The notes: generated from the sequence alone by a model not told the origin. Positions 45,540 through 54,870 are shown, numbered from the stretch's first letter. The stretch is DNA of 64,000 nt from Carnobacterium_B sp040274945 (GCF_040274945.1 NZ_JBEMAR010000001.1:434001-498000); one strand, 5' to 3'. Numbers and translations: made by a program.

Positions 45540-45559
45540 CCAATTTAATACTATTTAGT

Positions 45560-46231
45560 TTATTTAAAGTAGTGACGTGTTAACTCTAATGCATTTTTTT
45601 CCATTAGTATTTTGCCATGTTCTTCTAAAACACCTTGAGTAATAGGCGTTTTTTCAGCAAACTCTAGCGCAAGAGCGATTTCTTCCTCAGCACTTCTTTC
45701 TGTCATTTCATTAACAAAAAAGACTAGATTTAAATAGTAGCTTTCTTTGTAAAGAAAGAGATTAGAACGAGCCTTATCAACATGCATCATTTTTGATAAT
45801 TCAATCATATCTTCAAACTGATTAAATTTCAAAACAACTTCTTTTATTTCCTCTTCAATTTGATTTGCGGTTTCATCAATATCAGTTTCGGATTTTTCTA
45901 AATTTTGTACCATTTGTTTTTTTATATATTGAGAGAATTCATCTGAGTTAAGATTCTCAGATGCTGAAGAAAAGTCTAATTGGTCGTTTAATGGTCCACC
46001 TTTACTAATAAACAATTCTAGTCCATTTCCATTTGGCAATACTTGAAATGTTATGGCATCAGATTCATGGAATTGTTCGTCAACATCCACTTCTTCTAAG
46101 ATACTATAAAAGAAATTTTCAATTTGTTTGTGATTTCCTAAAAGATCTAAAAATGTTACGCCTCTTTCTTCTAAATCAGCATTCTCAATCAATACTCGGA
46201 TGGTGTTTTCGTTAATGTGTTCCATTTCCAT
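45560..46231 (-). CDS. mecA: Adaptor protein MecA
   Basis: Adaptor that hands substrates such as ComK/ComX-type regulators to ClpC-ClpP. About 223 residues: N-terminal substrate-binding domain (MEMEHINENTIRVLIEN to about 90), an acidic linker, and a C-terminal ClpC-binding domain (about 115-223). I chose the ATG at 46229-46231 because GAGGTG is 7 bases before it; an ATG five codons earlier overlaps that site. It lies between spx and coiA, as in Bacillus. Confidence 0.94.
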   Translation of the reverse strand: MEMEHINENTIRVLIENADLEERGVTFLDLLGNHKQIENFFYSILEEVDVDEQFHESDAITFQVLPNGNGLELFISKGGPLNDQLDFSSASENLNSDEFSQYIKKQMVQNLEKSETDIDETANQIEEEIKEVVLKFNQFEDMIELSKMMHVDKARSNLFLYKESYYLNLVFFVNEMTERSAEEEIALALEFAEKTPITQGVLEEHGKILMEKNALELTRHYFK

Positions 46232-46341
46232 AGTCCTACACCTCATTTCTTTTCTTCATCGTTAAACCATTTCAACTAATGAATAATCTATATAACCATT
46301 CTAAAGGAAATAAATAAAATGTAAAGTTAAAAGTGCCAAAA

Positions 46342-46374
46342 AAAACTACATCATCCTTTGGGATGTGTAGTTTT
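46342..46374 (-). terminator. Terminator after spx
   Basis: Stem AAAACTACA / TGTAGTTTT enclosing CATCC / GGATG with a one-base bulge; T-run downstream on the minus strand continues into TTTTTTTGG. Confidence 0.8.
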
Positions 46375-46383
46375 ACCACATTA

Positions 46384-46782
46384 CTAATATCCAACTATCA
46401 GTTGTGCTTGTTTTAATTCAAGTGCTCTTACTTCACGAGGCAAGAAGCGACGGATTTCATCTTCATTATATCCAACCTGTAATCTTTTTTCATCTACCAT
46501 AATTGGTCGACGTAAAAGTCCTGGGTTATCTTGAATCAAATCGAACAACTCATTTAAAGGTAAATCATCAAGATCAACATTTAGTTCTTGAAATACTTTA
46601 GAACGGGTCGAAATGATTTCTTCTGTACCATCTTCTGTCATTCTTAAGATCGATTTAATTTCATCAATCGTCAGTGGTTCAGAAAAAATATTTCTCTCTT
46701 TATAAGTAATATTGTTTTCCTCTAACCAAGCTCTTGCTTTACGACACGATGTGCAACTAGGCGATGTATATAAAGTTACCAT
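46384..46782 (-). CDS. spx: Transcriptional regulator Spx
   Basis: ArsC-fold protein of 132 residues that binds the RNA polymerase alpha C-terminal domain and activates the thiol-stress regulon. The CTSC redox switch (Cys10, Cys13) and the RPI motif (LLRRPIMVDEKRL, near residue 92) are intact, and the C-terminal helix is rich in E, L and A. Spx is degraded by ClpXP with SpxH; both spxH and the ClpC adaptor mecA are neighbours. AAAAGGAG ribosome site. A -10 match TATAAT lies at 46868-46873 with a poor -35. Confidence 0.95.
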   Translation of the reverse strand: MVTLYTSPSCTSCRKARAWLEENNITYKERNIFSEPLTIDEIKSILRMTEDGTEEIISTRSKVFQELNVDLDDLPLNELFDLIQDNPGLLRRPIMVDEKRLQVGYNEDEIRRFLPREVRALELKQAQLIVGY

Positions 46783-47216
46783 ATGTTATTCTCTCCTTTT
46801 TTAATCAGATAGATCGTTCAAAAAAATTGAGGACTGTTAATGAAACTATGAAATGCCTTACAAGATTATTATAAAACATTCATTTTAAAATTACTACCCC
46901 TTTTGCCATCTTTTTGTCACTTATACTTAATTTTAACATTAATTTTACAGAGTAAAGTTTTTTTAGTTCACATTTAAATATAGAAAACCCTTATTTAATA
47001 AGGTTTCCTCTTAAATAAGGATAATGATAATGAATACAAATAAAAATTCATTCTAAATAAAATAATGTTTTGAATTAAACATTATTTTGTTCAGCTTGTA
47101 TTTATTTACAAGCATTCTCTATTGCTAAAATAATTTTATAAACTATTTATTCTTTTTTAGTAATAAAAAAAGCTACAAAGATGACTATTTTAGTCTTCTT
47201 TGTAGCTTTTACTCAA
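46783..47216. other. 434-bp gene-free region upstream of spx with hairpins and a Fur/PerR-like repeat
   Basis: No convincing gene is present. From left to right: a possible spx -10 (TATAAT, minus strand, 46868-46873); an AT-rich inverted repeat at 46986-47006 (CCTTATT/AATAAGG); a GATAAT-GATAAT-GAATAC hexamer array at 47020-47037 resembling a Fur/PerR box; a 12-bp perfect inverted repeat at 47059-47088 (AAAATAATGTTT with AAACATTATTTT, 6-base loop); and the opp terminator. The two AT-rich hairpins lack a T-tract strong enough to call them terminators. Confidence 0.5.
47168..47210 (-). terminator. Terminator of the oppBCDF operon
   Basis: Stem AAAGCTACAAAGA-t-GACT with AGTC-t-TCTTTGTAGCTTT around a 5-base loop, A/T tracts on the outside, 7 bases after the oppF stop. 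Confidence 0.85.
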
Positions 47217-48158
47217 TTATTTAGCGTAGCTTGCTTTCTTTTCTTTCAAAGCAGCTACATCAGATTCTCTACAGTAAACATAATGTCCTGGAGAAATTTC
47301 ACGTAACTCTTCAGGTTCTCCATTTGATTCACGAGGAATATAAGGAGTACGCACACGATTACGCTCATATTCAGGATCTGGTAAAGGTACAGCAGACAAC
47401 AAGCTTTCTGTATAAGGATGTAATGGAGTATTGTACACTTCATCAGCAGGTGCTAATTCAAGTAATTTACCGGTATTCATTACACCAATACGATCACTGA
47501 TGTATTTAACCATCGATAAATCATGGGCAATAAACAAGAACGTTAAATCTTGAGTTTTTTGCAATTCCATTAATAAATTGACAACCTGTGCTTGAATTGA
47601 AACATCTAATGCAGAAATTGGTTCATCAGCAATGATAAACTTAGGCTTAACTGCAAGAGCTCTTGCAATACCAATACGTTGTCTTTGTCCACCTGAAAAC
47701 TCATGTGGGTAACGAGAAGCATGGTCTGGGTTTAACCCTACTGTCTTTAACAGTTCATTTACTTGATTATTTCTGTCTTCCGTAGAAGTAGCTAAACCAT
47801 GTATATCGATACCTTCTGCAATGATATCGCGAACTTTCATTTTTGGATTCAAAGATGCATATGGATCTTGAAAAATCATTTGCATTTCTCTTCTGAATTT
47901 CAACATATCTTTTTTACCAGAAATATCATGAACTTTGGTACCTTCAAAATCAATTTCTCCAGATGTTGGATCATACAATCGAATGATCGAACGACCGGTT
48001 GTTGATTTACCTGAACCAGATTCGCCAACTAAACCAAAAGTTTCACCTTTATAGATATCAAAAGTAACATCATCTACGGCGCGAACTTCATTTTTTGTTC
48101 CTTTGTTGAAATATTGTTTTAGACCTCTAACTTCTAAAATCTTTTCTCTATTTTCCAT
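47217..48158 (-). CDS. oppF: Oligopeptide ABC transporter ATP-binding protein OppF
   Basis: One of two ATPases of the peptide importer. The 313-residue protein has Walker A GESGSGKST (about 43-51), Q-loop FQDPYASLNPK, signature FSGGQRQRIG (about 153-162), Walker B FIIADEPISALD, and the Opp/Dpp C-terminal domain with HPYTESLLSAVP. The residues between Walker A and the Q-loop (TTGRSIIRLYDP) are typical of OppF. It is the last gene of oppB-oppC-oppD-oppF. Confidence 0.95.
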   Translation of the reverse strand: MENREKILEVRGLKQYFNKGTKNEVRAVDDVTFDIYKGETFGLVGESGSGKSTTGRSIIRLYDPTSGEIDFEGTKVHDISGKKDMLKFRREMQMIFQDPYASLNPKMKVRDIIAEGIDIHGLATSTEDRNNQVNELLKTVGLNPDHASRYPHEFSGGQRQRIGIARALAVKPKFIIADEPISALDVSIQAQVVNLLMELQKTQDLTFLFIAHDLSMVKYISDRIGVMNTGKLLELAPADEVYNTPLHPYTESLLSAVPLPDPEYERNRVRTPYIPRESNGEPEELREISPGHYVYCRESDVAALKEKKASYAK

Positions 48159-48159
48159 C

Positions 48160-49245
48160 TTAATTTACCCCTCCTTTGACTTCAGTCTTAGCATTTTTTA
48201 AAGATGCATGGAGTGGGGCAAATTTTTCTTCATAAATTTTTTGACGTGCTTTAATTTCTGGTGGCGGTTCAACGGCTGGTGCATCGGGATGTAATAACCA
48301 TGTTGAAGCTAAATGCGTTTCAGAAACTTTAAAGTATGGTGGTTCTAACTCTGTATCGATCTTCATCGCAAATGCATTTCGTGGAGCAAACGCATCCCCT
48401 TTTGGCGGGTCCAATAAATCTGGAGGAGTACCTGGGATAGCATAAAGTGTTTCAGTAATTTCTAAGGTAGGCATAGAACTGATTAGTCCCCATGTATATG
48501 GGTGTTGAGGATTGTAAAAAATTTCATCCACTGTTCCAATTTCTATAATTTTACCTGCATACATAACTGCAACACGATCTGCAACGTTAGCTACTACACC
48601 TAGATCATGTGTAATGAAGATAATAGAAGTTGCAATTTTCTTTTGTAGTTCTTTCATAAGATCTAAGATTTGTGCTTGAATTGTTACATCTAAAGCTGTT
48701 GTTGGTTCATCAGCAATTAGCACTTCAGGATTACATGCAAGAGCAATTGCAATAACAATACGTTGTCTTTGCCCACCAGAAAATTGGTGAGGGTATTGTT
48801 TCATACGTCTTTCTGCGTCTGGTAAGCCAACTAGATTTAATAATTCTAACGCTCTTTTACTTGCATCTTCTTTGTTTAGCTTTTGATGCAAACGAATAGG
48901 TTCAGAAATTTGTTTTCCAATAGTCATTGTTGGATTAAGAGATGTCATCGGATCTTGAAAAATCATCGCAATTTCTTTACCACGAATAGCTTGCATTTCT
49001 TTTTCAGATTTTCTTATAAGATCTTCACCATTAAAAAGGATTTCTCCATTTTCAATATTTGCATTTTGTGAAAGCAAACGCATAATGCTACGAGTGGTAA
49101 CAGATTTACCTGAACCGGATTCCCCTACAATAGCTAATGTTTCACCTTTTTTCAAATCAAAACTGACACCACGGATAGCTTTTACTTTACCAGCATAGGT
49201 GTCGAATGTGATTTCTAAATCTTTAATTTCTAATACATTGCTCAT
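48160..49245 (-). CDS. oppD: Oligopeptide ABC transporter ATP-binding protein OppD
   Basis: Second ATPase of the importer, 361 residues. Walker A GESGSGKSVTTRSIMRL (about 40-56) is the OppD form, with FQDPMTSLNPTM, FSGGQRQRIV and LIADEPTTALDVT. The oligopeptide C-terminal domain (HPYTWGLISSMP, IPGTPPDLLDPPKGDAFAPR) follows, then a longer tail than OppF. One base separates it from oppF. GAGGTG ribosome site. Confidence 0.95.
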   Translation of the reverse strand: MSNVLEIKDLEITFDTYAGKVKAIRGVSFDLKKGETLAIVGESGSGKSVTTRSIMRLLSQNANIENGEILFNGEDLIRKSEKEMQAIRGKEIAMIFQDPMTSLNPTMTIGKQISEPIRLHQKLNKEDASKRALELLNLVGLPDAERRMKQYPHQFSGGQRQRIVIAIALACNPEVLIADEPTTALDVTIQAQILDLMKELQKKIATSIIFITHDLGVVANVADRVAVMYAGKIIEIGTVDEIFYNPQHPYTWGLISSMPTLEITETLYAIPGTPPDLLDPPKGDAFAPRNAFAMKIDTELEPPYFKVSETHLASTWLLHPDAPAVEPPPEIKARQKIYEEKFAPLHASLKNAKTEVKGGVN

Positions 49246-49259
49246 TCATTTTCACCTCG

Positions 49260-50309
49260 CTAATCTTTCATTTTTGGATCAAATGCATCACGCAAACCAT
49301 CTGCTAACAAGTTAAATGAAATCATTAGAATACAAATAACTGCTGCTGGATACCACATTAAATGAGGTAAGAAACGGAATGTTTTATACCCATCATTAAT
49401 CAGTGTTCCTAGTGACGCTGTTGGTGCAGGAATACCTATACCGATGAAACTCAAGAAAGCCTCGAAGAAAATAGCTGACGGAATTGAGAACATGGTTTGA
49501 ATAATGATAACACCTGATAAATTTGGAATTAAATGTTTAAATGCTATTTTTATTGAAGATTCACCCAATGTACGAGCTGCTAAAATATATTCTTGATTTT
49601 TCAATTTCAATGTCTGTGCACGAACTACCCTGGCCATTGAAATCCACCCTGTAATAGCTAACGCAATAATAATAGACATAATACCTGGATCTAAAACTAA
49701 GAGCATTAAGATAACTACTACTAAGTTAGGAACTCCTGATAATATTTCTAAAACACGTTGCATGAAGTTATCAATTTTTCCACCACACCATCCTGAAACC
49801 AAACCATAAGTTACACCTATCGTTAAGTCAAAAAATGCTGCAACAAATGCAATTATTAAGGAAACTCGAGTACCATAAAGAATACGTGAAAGTAAATCAC
49901 GTCCTAAACTGTCTGTACCTAAAATATAGTACTGGCCTTCAGGAACGCCTTTTTCAGCATATTTATCTACACGTGTATCTCCTACTGCTTGAGTTCCATT
50001 TAATCCATCAATCCCAATTCCTGGAATTTTAGGAGGCAAGCTTGCAAACTCTACAGTTTGAACATTTGGGTCATGCGGTGCAACAATTGGAGCTGCAATT
50101 GTAAGAATAATCATAATTATCAGAACAATCAGACTAACTACGGCCGCTTTATTTTTTTTCAGTCTTCTCCATGAGTCTTGAATAAAACTTAATGAAGGTG
50201 CTGCAATTTTTTCGTTATCTTGAATACTAGACTCAGATGCTGGAGCAAACATGTCAGGAGACAGATTCTTTAATTCATCTGCAACAGGAATATTCTCTTG
50301 ATTATGCAT
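49260..50309 (-). CDS. oppC: Oligopeptide ABC transporter permease OppC
   Basis: Membrane subunit, 349 residues. A long cytosolic N-terminus (about 1-55) precedes six membrane segments; a large external loop (about 78-135) carries HDPNVQTVEFASLPP and GTDSLGRDLLSRILYGTR, the latter typical of OppC/DppC. The EAA coupling motif is AARTLGESSIKIAFKHLIPN. Its ATG overlaps the oppB stop (TAATG). Confidence 0.95.
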   Translation of the reverse strand: MHNQENIPVADELKNLSPDMFAPASESSIQDNEKIAAPSLSFIQDSWRRLKKNKAAVVSLIVLIIMIILTIAAPIVAPHDPNVQTVEFASLPPKIPGIGIDGLNGTQAVGDTRVDKYAEKGVPEGQYYILGTDSLGRDLLSRILYGTRVSLIIAFVAAFFDLTIGVTYGLVSGWCGGKIDNFMQRVLEILSGVPNLVVVILMLLVLDPGIMSIIIALAITGWISMARVVRAQTLKLKNQEYILAARTLGESSIKIAFKHLIPNLSGVIIIQTMFSIPSAIFFEAFLSFIGIGIPAPTASLGTLINDGYKTFRFLPHLMWYPAAVICILMISFNLLADGLRDAFDPKMKD

Positions 50310-51256
50310 TATTTGTCCCCTCCTTCTGTAGAAACACGAATACGTGGGTCAATTACTCCGTATAAAATATCTACAACTAAAATAATAAATACTAGCATAG
50401 CAGAATAAAGAATGGTTACACCCATGATGGTAGGGTAATCATTTGTCATAATTGATTTAACGAATTGTTCTCCAATTCCTGGAATAGCATAGATATTTTC
50501 TACAACCATTGAACCCGTCATTAAACCAACCGCCATAGGGCCTAAAATCGTAACTAATGGAATCAATGCATTACGAACACCATGTTTAAATGCTACTGTC
50601 CATCTGCTTAACCCTTTGGCTCTTGCCAATTCAACGTAATCACTACTCAATACATCTACCATTTCTGTTCTAATAAAACGAGCAGAATCGGCTAACGGAG
50701 ATATCGTTAAAGCTAATGTAGGCAAAACAGATGAACTGAATCCGCCATCCCACAATGCGATTGGGAACCATTGTAGATATACTCCAAAAATAAGTTGCAA
50801 TAATACTGCAATAACAAAGTTAGGAATAGATCTACCTAAAATTGCTGAAAATGTTGCTAATGTATCAATCCATGTGTTTTGATACATTGCTGCGATTACT
50901 CCTAAAACAATACCTAGTATTGTCCCAAGTGCGACTGCTTGAATACCTAGCTGCAAGGATGGCCCTATACGCGTAGATAACAGTTTTGTTACAGGAGTAT
51001 TGTTAAATTGGAATGACGTTCCTAAATCCCCTTTAAGCAATCCACCAATGTACACTAAATACTGAACCGCAACCGGTTCATTTAATCCATATTGTTCGTT
51101 CATAATATAGATTTGTTCTTCTGAAAGTTTATCCTGGTTACTATATGGAGTACCTGGTAAAAGCTTCATTAAGAAGAAAGTAATCGATGCAATTAAAAAT
51201 AATGTCAATAACATGTATAATACACGTTTTCCTAAAAATCTCGCATAACTTTTCAT
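50309..51256 (-). CDS. oppB: Oligopeptide ABC transporter permease OppB
   Basis: First gene of the operon, 315 residues, six membrane segments. The N-terminal segment is YARFLGKRVLYMLLTLFLIASITFF-like (about 4-28), with LGLNEPVAVQYL-type loop sequence and the EAA motif ELARAKGLSRWTVAFKHGVRNALIP (about 212-236). GGAGGTG ribosome site. A TTGACA/TATTCT promoter lies about 48-76 bases upstream. No binding protein gene is in this operon; two oppA-type genes lie at 57865-61384. Confidence 0.95.
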   Translation of the reverse strand: MKSYARFLGKRVLYMLLTLFLIASITFFLMKLLPGTPYSNQDKLSEEQIYIMNEQYGLNEPVAVQYLVYIGGLLKGDLGTSFQFNNTPVTKLLSTRIGPSLQLGIQAVALGTILGIVLGVIAAMYQNTWIDTLATFSAILGRSIPNFVIAVLLQLIFGVYLQWFPIALWDGGFSSSVLPTLALTISPLADSARFIRTEMVDVLSSDYVELARAKGLSRWTVAFKHGVRNALIPLVTILGPMAVGLMTGSMVVENIYAIPGIGEQFVKSIMTNDYPTIMGVTILYSAMLVFIILVVDILYGVIDPRIRVSTEGGDK

Positions 51257-51303
51257 CGATTAAAGCACCTCCAACAATTTTAATTTTAATTCTCCTACAA
51301 AAA

Positions 51304-51332
51304 AGAATATACTATATAGAATAGCTTGTCAA
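51304..51332 (-). promoter_or_regulatory. oppBCDF promoter
   Basis: Minus strand TTGACA (51327-51332), 17-bp spacer, TATTCT (51304-51309). A perfect -35 with consensus spacing. The remaining upstream sequence to 51533 shows no clear CodY or CRE site. Confidence 0.8.
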
Positions 51333-51533
51333 AAGCAATATTGCAAAACTTTTTTGAATTATGCCATCATATTCTATCGTAAAATTAGAATTAGATTAGA
51401 AAACGAATAGAAAACATGTTGTTTTATAAAAGATAAAACATTACCTGTGCCTAATTTTATTCATACATTTTTCATTGTATTCCTTTATAATGAATTTAGA
51501 ACGATTATTTATCTACTTCAAGGAGGAAATTAA

Positions 51534-51905
51534 GTGAAACAAAATTTTACACCTGTTCGGATCTTTTTAGCTATACTCGTTTTATGCATACTATTAGAAC
51601 TTATTATTTATAGAGAACTTTCATTTTATCATACTACAAATCTTACTTTTTATGGAGCTGCCTTATTTCTTATTATTGGACTTTTTGGTGCATCTTTTTC
51701 TTCAGGTTTTTTTGATTTTTTTAACTACAGTATGAGGAAAGCTGCTTTCAATATTCGAAAAGGCAGAAACTCAGATGAAGAATTAAACGTAAAACCACTT
51801 TCGAAAGTATTCGGAAAAGGGTATTACTTTTTTTTAAAAGTAGGTTCTGCCTTATTAATTGTTTGTATCTTTACTTTGATAGCTTATTACCTTATTGAAA
51901 GGTGA
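51534..51905 (+). CDS. DUF3899 family membrane protein
   Basis: A 123-residue protein with three predicted membrane segments (about 9-25, 37-56, 98-120) and a cytosolic basic loop (SMRKAAFNIRKGRNSDEE). The stretch FFDFFNYSMRKA resembles the DUF3899 family; function unknown. GTG start with AAGGAGG 7 bases upstream. It precedes trpS by 91 bases on the same strand and may be co-transcribed with it. Confidence 0.68.
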   Translation: MKQNFTPVRIFLAILVLCILLELIIYRELSFYHTTNLTFYGAALFLIIGLFGASFSSGFFDFFNYSMRKAAFNIRKGRNSDEELNVKPLSKVFGKGYYFFLKVGSALLIVCIFTLIAYYLIER

Positions 51906-51996
51906 CCATTTAGTAGTTCTTATGAACAAATTCTTTAATCCATCTTAAAATAGCGTATAATAATTAATGTATTTAGAATTAAGGGGTGTATAATTA

Positions 51997-53001
51997 ATGA
52001 AGACAATTTTTTCAGGTATCCAGCCTAGTGGAACTCCTACTATTGGGAACTATATTGGGGCAATGAAACAGTTTATAGATTTACAAGAAAGTTATACGAG
52101 TTACTTTTGTATCGTGGATGAGCATGCAATTACTGTACAACAAGAACCGTTGAAACTTAGACAACAAACGAAAAGTCTTGCTGCATTATACTTAGCTATC
52201 GGATTAGATCCAAAAAAAGCAACTATTTTTATTCAATCTGAAGTCTCTGCACATGCTGAAGCTGCTTGGATCGTCCAATGCAATACCAGTTTAGGTGAAT
52301 TAGAACGGATGACACAATTTAAAGACAAATCTGCAAAAAATAATCGTGCTGGTGTATCAGCTGGTTTATTGACTTACCCTCCTCTAATGGTAGCCGATAT
52401 TATTCTTTACCAATCTGACTTAGTTCCTGTGGGAGATGACCAAAAGCAACATTTAGAATTAACCAGAGATTTTGTTAGTCGATTTAACAATAAATACGGT
52501 AATGGCAATCAATTGCTTACAACGCCAGAAGTAAACATACCAGCATCTGGTGGACGGATAATGAGTTTACAAGATCCCTTGAAGAAAATGAGTAAGTCTG
52601 ATGAGAATAAAAAAAGTTTTATTTCAATGTTGGATGAACCCGCAATCATTCGTAAAAAAATTAAGAGTGCTGTAACAGATTCAAGTGGTGTGATTGAATA
52701 CGACCCTGAAAATAAACCTGGCATTTCTAATTTGTTAACCATCTATGCTTCGTTTACTGATTTCAGTATTGATGAATTAGTAGATCGTTACCAAAATAGT
52801 GGGTATGGTCAATTTAAAGAAGATTTAGGAGAAGCTATTGTTTCAGTATTAGAACCTATTCAAATTAGACACGATGAATTGATCAATTCAGATGAGTTAG
52901 ACTCTATTTTAGATGAAGGTGCAATTAAAGCAGGCACTGTAGCTAATAAAACACTTTTGAAAATGAGAAATGCTATTGGTTTAGGTAGAAGACGAAAATA
53001 G
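51997..53001 (+). CDS. trpS: Tryptophanyl-tRNA synthetase
   Basis: Class I synthetase of 334 residues. The HIGH-equivalent is in PSGTPTIGNYIGAM (about 9-22), and KMSKS is intact (about 197-201, LKKMSKSDENK). GDDQKQHLELTRD and the C-terminal anticodon-binding region (ALGRRRK-like end) fit TrpRS. AAGGGGTG ribosome site. The upstream gap of 91 bases is too short for a T-box leader and shows none. Confidence 0.97.
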   Translation: MKTIFSGIQPSGTPTIGNYIGAMKQFIDLQESYTSYFCIVDEHAITVQQEPLKLRQQTKSLAALYLAIGLDPKKATIFIQSEVSAHAEAAWIVQCNTSLGELERMTQFKDKSAKNNRAGVSAGLLTYPPLMVADIILYQSDLVPVGDDQKQHLELTRDFVSRFNNKYGNGNQLLTTPEVNIPASGGRIMSLQDPLKKMSKSDENKKSFISMLDEPAIIRKKIKSAVTDSSGVIEYDPENKPGISNLLTIYASFTDFSIDELVDRYQNSGYGQFKEDLGEAIVSVLEPIQIRHDELINSDELDSILDEGAIKAGTVANKTLLKMRNAIGLGRRRK

Positions 53002-53011
53002 TAAAAAAGAG

Positions 53012-53045
53012 AAAAGCAGTTAGAATACTCATTCTAACTGCTTTT
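53012..53045. terminator. Bidirectional terminator between trpS and the lipoate ligase gene
   Basis: A 15-bp perfect stem (AAAAGCAGTTAGAAT with ATTCTAACTGCTTTT) around ACTC; outer AAAAAAGAG and CCCTTTTTT extend both sides. Confidence 0.9.
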
Positions 53046-53052
53046 CCCTTTT

Positions 53053-54072
53053 TTAATATATTAAATGCACTAGTTCTTCTTTAGTGATATTTCCAAAGTA
53101 CTTTTTAATATCTGTCTCATCCAGGGCTTCGCTTATCGATGCTGCATCATACTTAACGCCGTTTAATTTTTCTTCAACATCAGATATGTCCCCTAAGCCA
53201 AAGAAATCTCCATAGATACGGATATCTTGGATAAACCCTTTGTCTACATTCATTTTAAATTCCACTGAACCGATAGAAAAACGGTGACGACGAACTAACT
53301 CGAATTTGGGCGATTTTCCATAGTTCCAATCCCAATTATTAAAATACTTTTCAGATAGATTTTCAATTTGTTTCCAATCTTCTTCCGTCAGTTCGTATTC
53401 CTTAACTTCTTCAGGAGTATTGACATCAAATATATTCAGTAATAAGCGGTCACGAAATTCTTTTGTACTTAAAAATTGATAATCATCAGATAAGTAGGGT
53501 TTTATATTTGTTACACGGCTTCTTATCGATTTAATTCCTTTTGACTCGATTTTATCTTTTCTCACTTTAAGAGCGTTCACGACTTCTTCAATATCACTAT
53601 CAAACATGATTGTACCATGTGCGGTCATTCGTCCATTTTTTGAATACATCGCATTTCCAGAAAATTTTTGTCCATTGATCAATAAGTCGTTTCTACCTTC
53701 AAGCTTAGCGCCTTCTACTCCCATTTTGTGTAAAGAATCAATTATAGGCTCTGTAAATTTACCGAAATCACGAAATGAATCTCCATCATCTTTTGTAATA
53801 AAACAAAAACAAAACACTCCAAAGTCATGGTAAACGGCCCCACCACCTGAAAATCGACGGACTACATGGATATTCTTTTTTTCAACATAATCTGTATTGA
53901 TTTCTTCGATCGTATTTTGATTTCTTCCAATTATAATAGAGGGCTCATTAATATAAAATAGTAAGATGGGTTCATCCAATACGACATTATTTAATAGGTG
54001 ATATTCAATTGCTAAGTTAATAGCAGGATCTGTTATTTCTTTTCCGTTGCGGACGTTTTTAACGTAATACAT
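53053..54072 (-). CDS. lplA: Lipoate-protein ligase A
   Basis: ATP-dependent attachment of free lipoate to E2 subunits and GcvH. The 339-residue protein has the conserved RRFSGGGAVYHDFG (about 71-84), the catalytic lysine region GRNDLLINGQKFSGNAMY (about 126-143), and HGTIMF, then the C-terminal accessory domain. It starts upstream of the YhfI-type gene's end by about 50 bases, echoing the yhfI-lplJ pair of Bacillus. GAGG ribosome site. Confidence 0.94.
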   Translation of the reverse strand: MYYVKNVRNGKEITDPAINLAIEYHLLNNVVLDEPILLFYINEPSIIIGRNQNTIEEINTDYVEKKNIHVVRRFSGGGAVYHDFGVFCFCFITKDDGDSFRDFGKFTEPIIDSLHKMGVEGAKLEGRNDLLINGQKFSGNAMYSKNGRMTAHGTIMFDSDIEEVVNALKVRKDKIESKGIKSIRSRVTNIKPYLSDDYQFLSTKEFRDRLLLNIFDVNTPEEVKEYELTEEDWKQIENLSEKYFNNWDWNYGKSPKFELVRRHRFSIGSVEFKMNVDKGFIQDIRIYGDFFGLGDISDVEEKLNGVKYDAASISEALDETDIKKYFGNITKEELVHLIY

Positions 54073-54123
54073 TTAGTTTTCCTCATCTCTGATTGTTTTG
54101 TTTATTTTTTTACTGTTTTTTTG

Positions 54124-54870
54124 TTAAATTTCAATTATCAGATCTTTTTTAGCCAATACGACTTCTGTTGTTGGTGTTTCATTAACGGTTTGAGCTTTTA
54201 AAAGCTGTAAGTCTCCTTCTTGAGGTAAATGCGTCAAAACAACTTTTTTCACATGCGCTTCCTTTGCAATTTTTCCGACTTCAGAAGCTGTCATATGAAC
54301 ACGATGATTTTCCATCCCGTTGAAGAAATTCGTATCCGCTAGTAAGACATCAGCATCTTTACTAAATGAAATAAAATTAGATAAATAACCAGAATCAGCG
54401 GTATAAACAAGAGTCTTTCCTGTTTTCATTTCAATAATTCTCATTGCATAGCACTCTACTGGATGTAAAGTTTTCATAAAGTGAATTTCGAAAGGCCCAA
54501 TATATATTTTTTCATTCTCTTTGTATTCTATCCCTTCACTTACAAGGTCCATTGTTAATCGTTTAAAATTTTCCTTATCTCCTGTATGTCCATAAATAGG
54601 CAGCATTGGAGCTCTCTCAAGATTATTCTTCATTCGCTTCAATTGACGTGTAAATTGCAACACCCCTAAATCAGCAATATGATCATAGTGGTAATGAGAT
54701 AAAATTACCGCATCTAACTGTAATGGATCTAAATGATTTTCTAAAGCAATTAAAGAAGCACTTCCTGCATCAATTAATAGGTGATAATTTTCAGCTTCCA
54801 ATAAATACGAACTTGTACCTGAATTATTCGTTGGATATCCACCCCAAAAGCCTAAAATGGTTAACTTCAT
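54124..54870 (-). CDS. MBL-fold metallo-hydrolase (YhfI-like)
   Basis: A 248-residue soluble metallo-beta-lactamase-fold enzyme related to RNase Z. Metal ligands are in SHYHYDHIADL (about 58-68), LHPVECYAM, YTADSGY and VVLTHLPQEGD. The opening LTILGFWGGYPTNNSGTSSYLLE is typical of the YhfI group. Probable phosphodiesterase; substrate unknown. It is immediately upstream of lplA and likely co-transcribed. GAGGG ribosome site. Confidence 0.87.
   Translation of the reverse strand: MKLTILGFWGGYPTNNSGTSSYLLEAENYHLLIDAGSASLIALENHLDPLQLDAVILSHYHYDHIADLGVLQFTRQLKRMKNNLERAPMLPIYGHTGDKENFKRLTMDLVSEGIEYKENEKIYIGPFEIHFMKTLHPVECYAMRIIEMKTGKTLVYTADSGYLSNFISFSKDADVLLADTNFFNGMENHRVHMTASEVGKIAKEAHVKKVVLTHLPQEGDLQLLKAQTVNETPTTEVVLAKKDLIIEI

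Noticed and set aside
51906..51996. T-box leader before trpS (and before hom)
   Set aside because: The trpS gap is 91 bases with no specifier, T-box sequence or terminator; the same holds for the 135 bases before hom.
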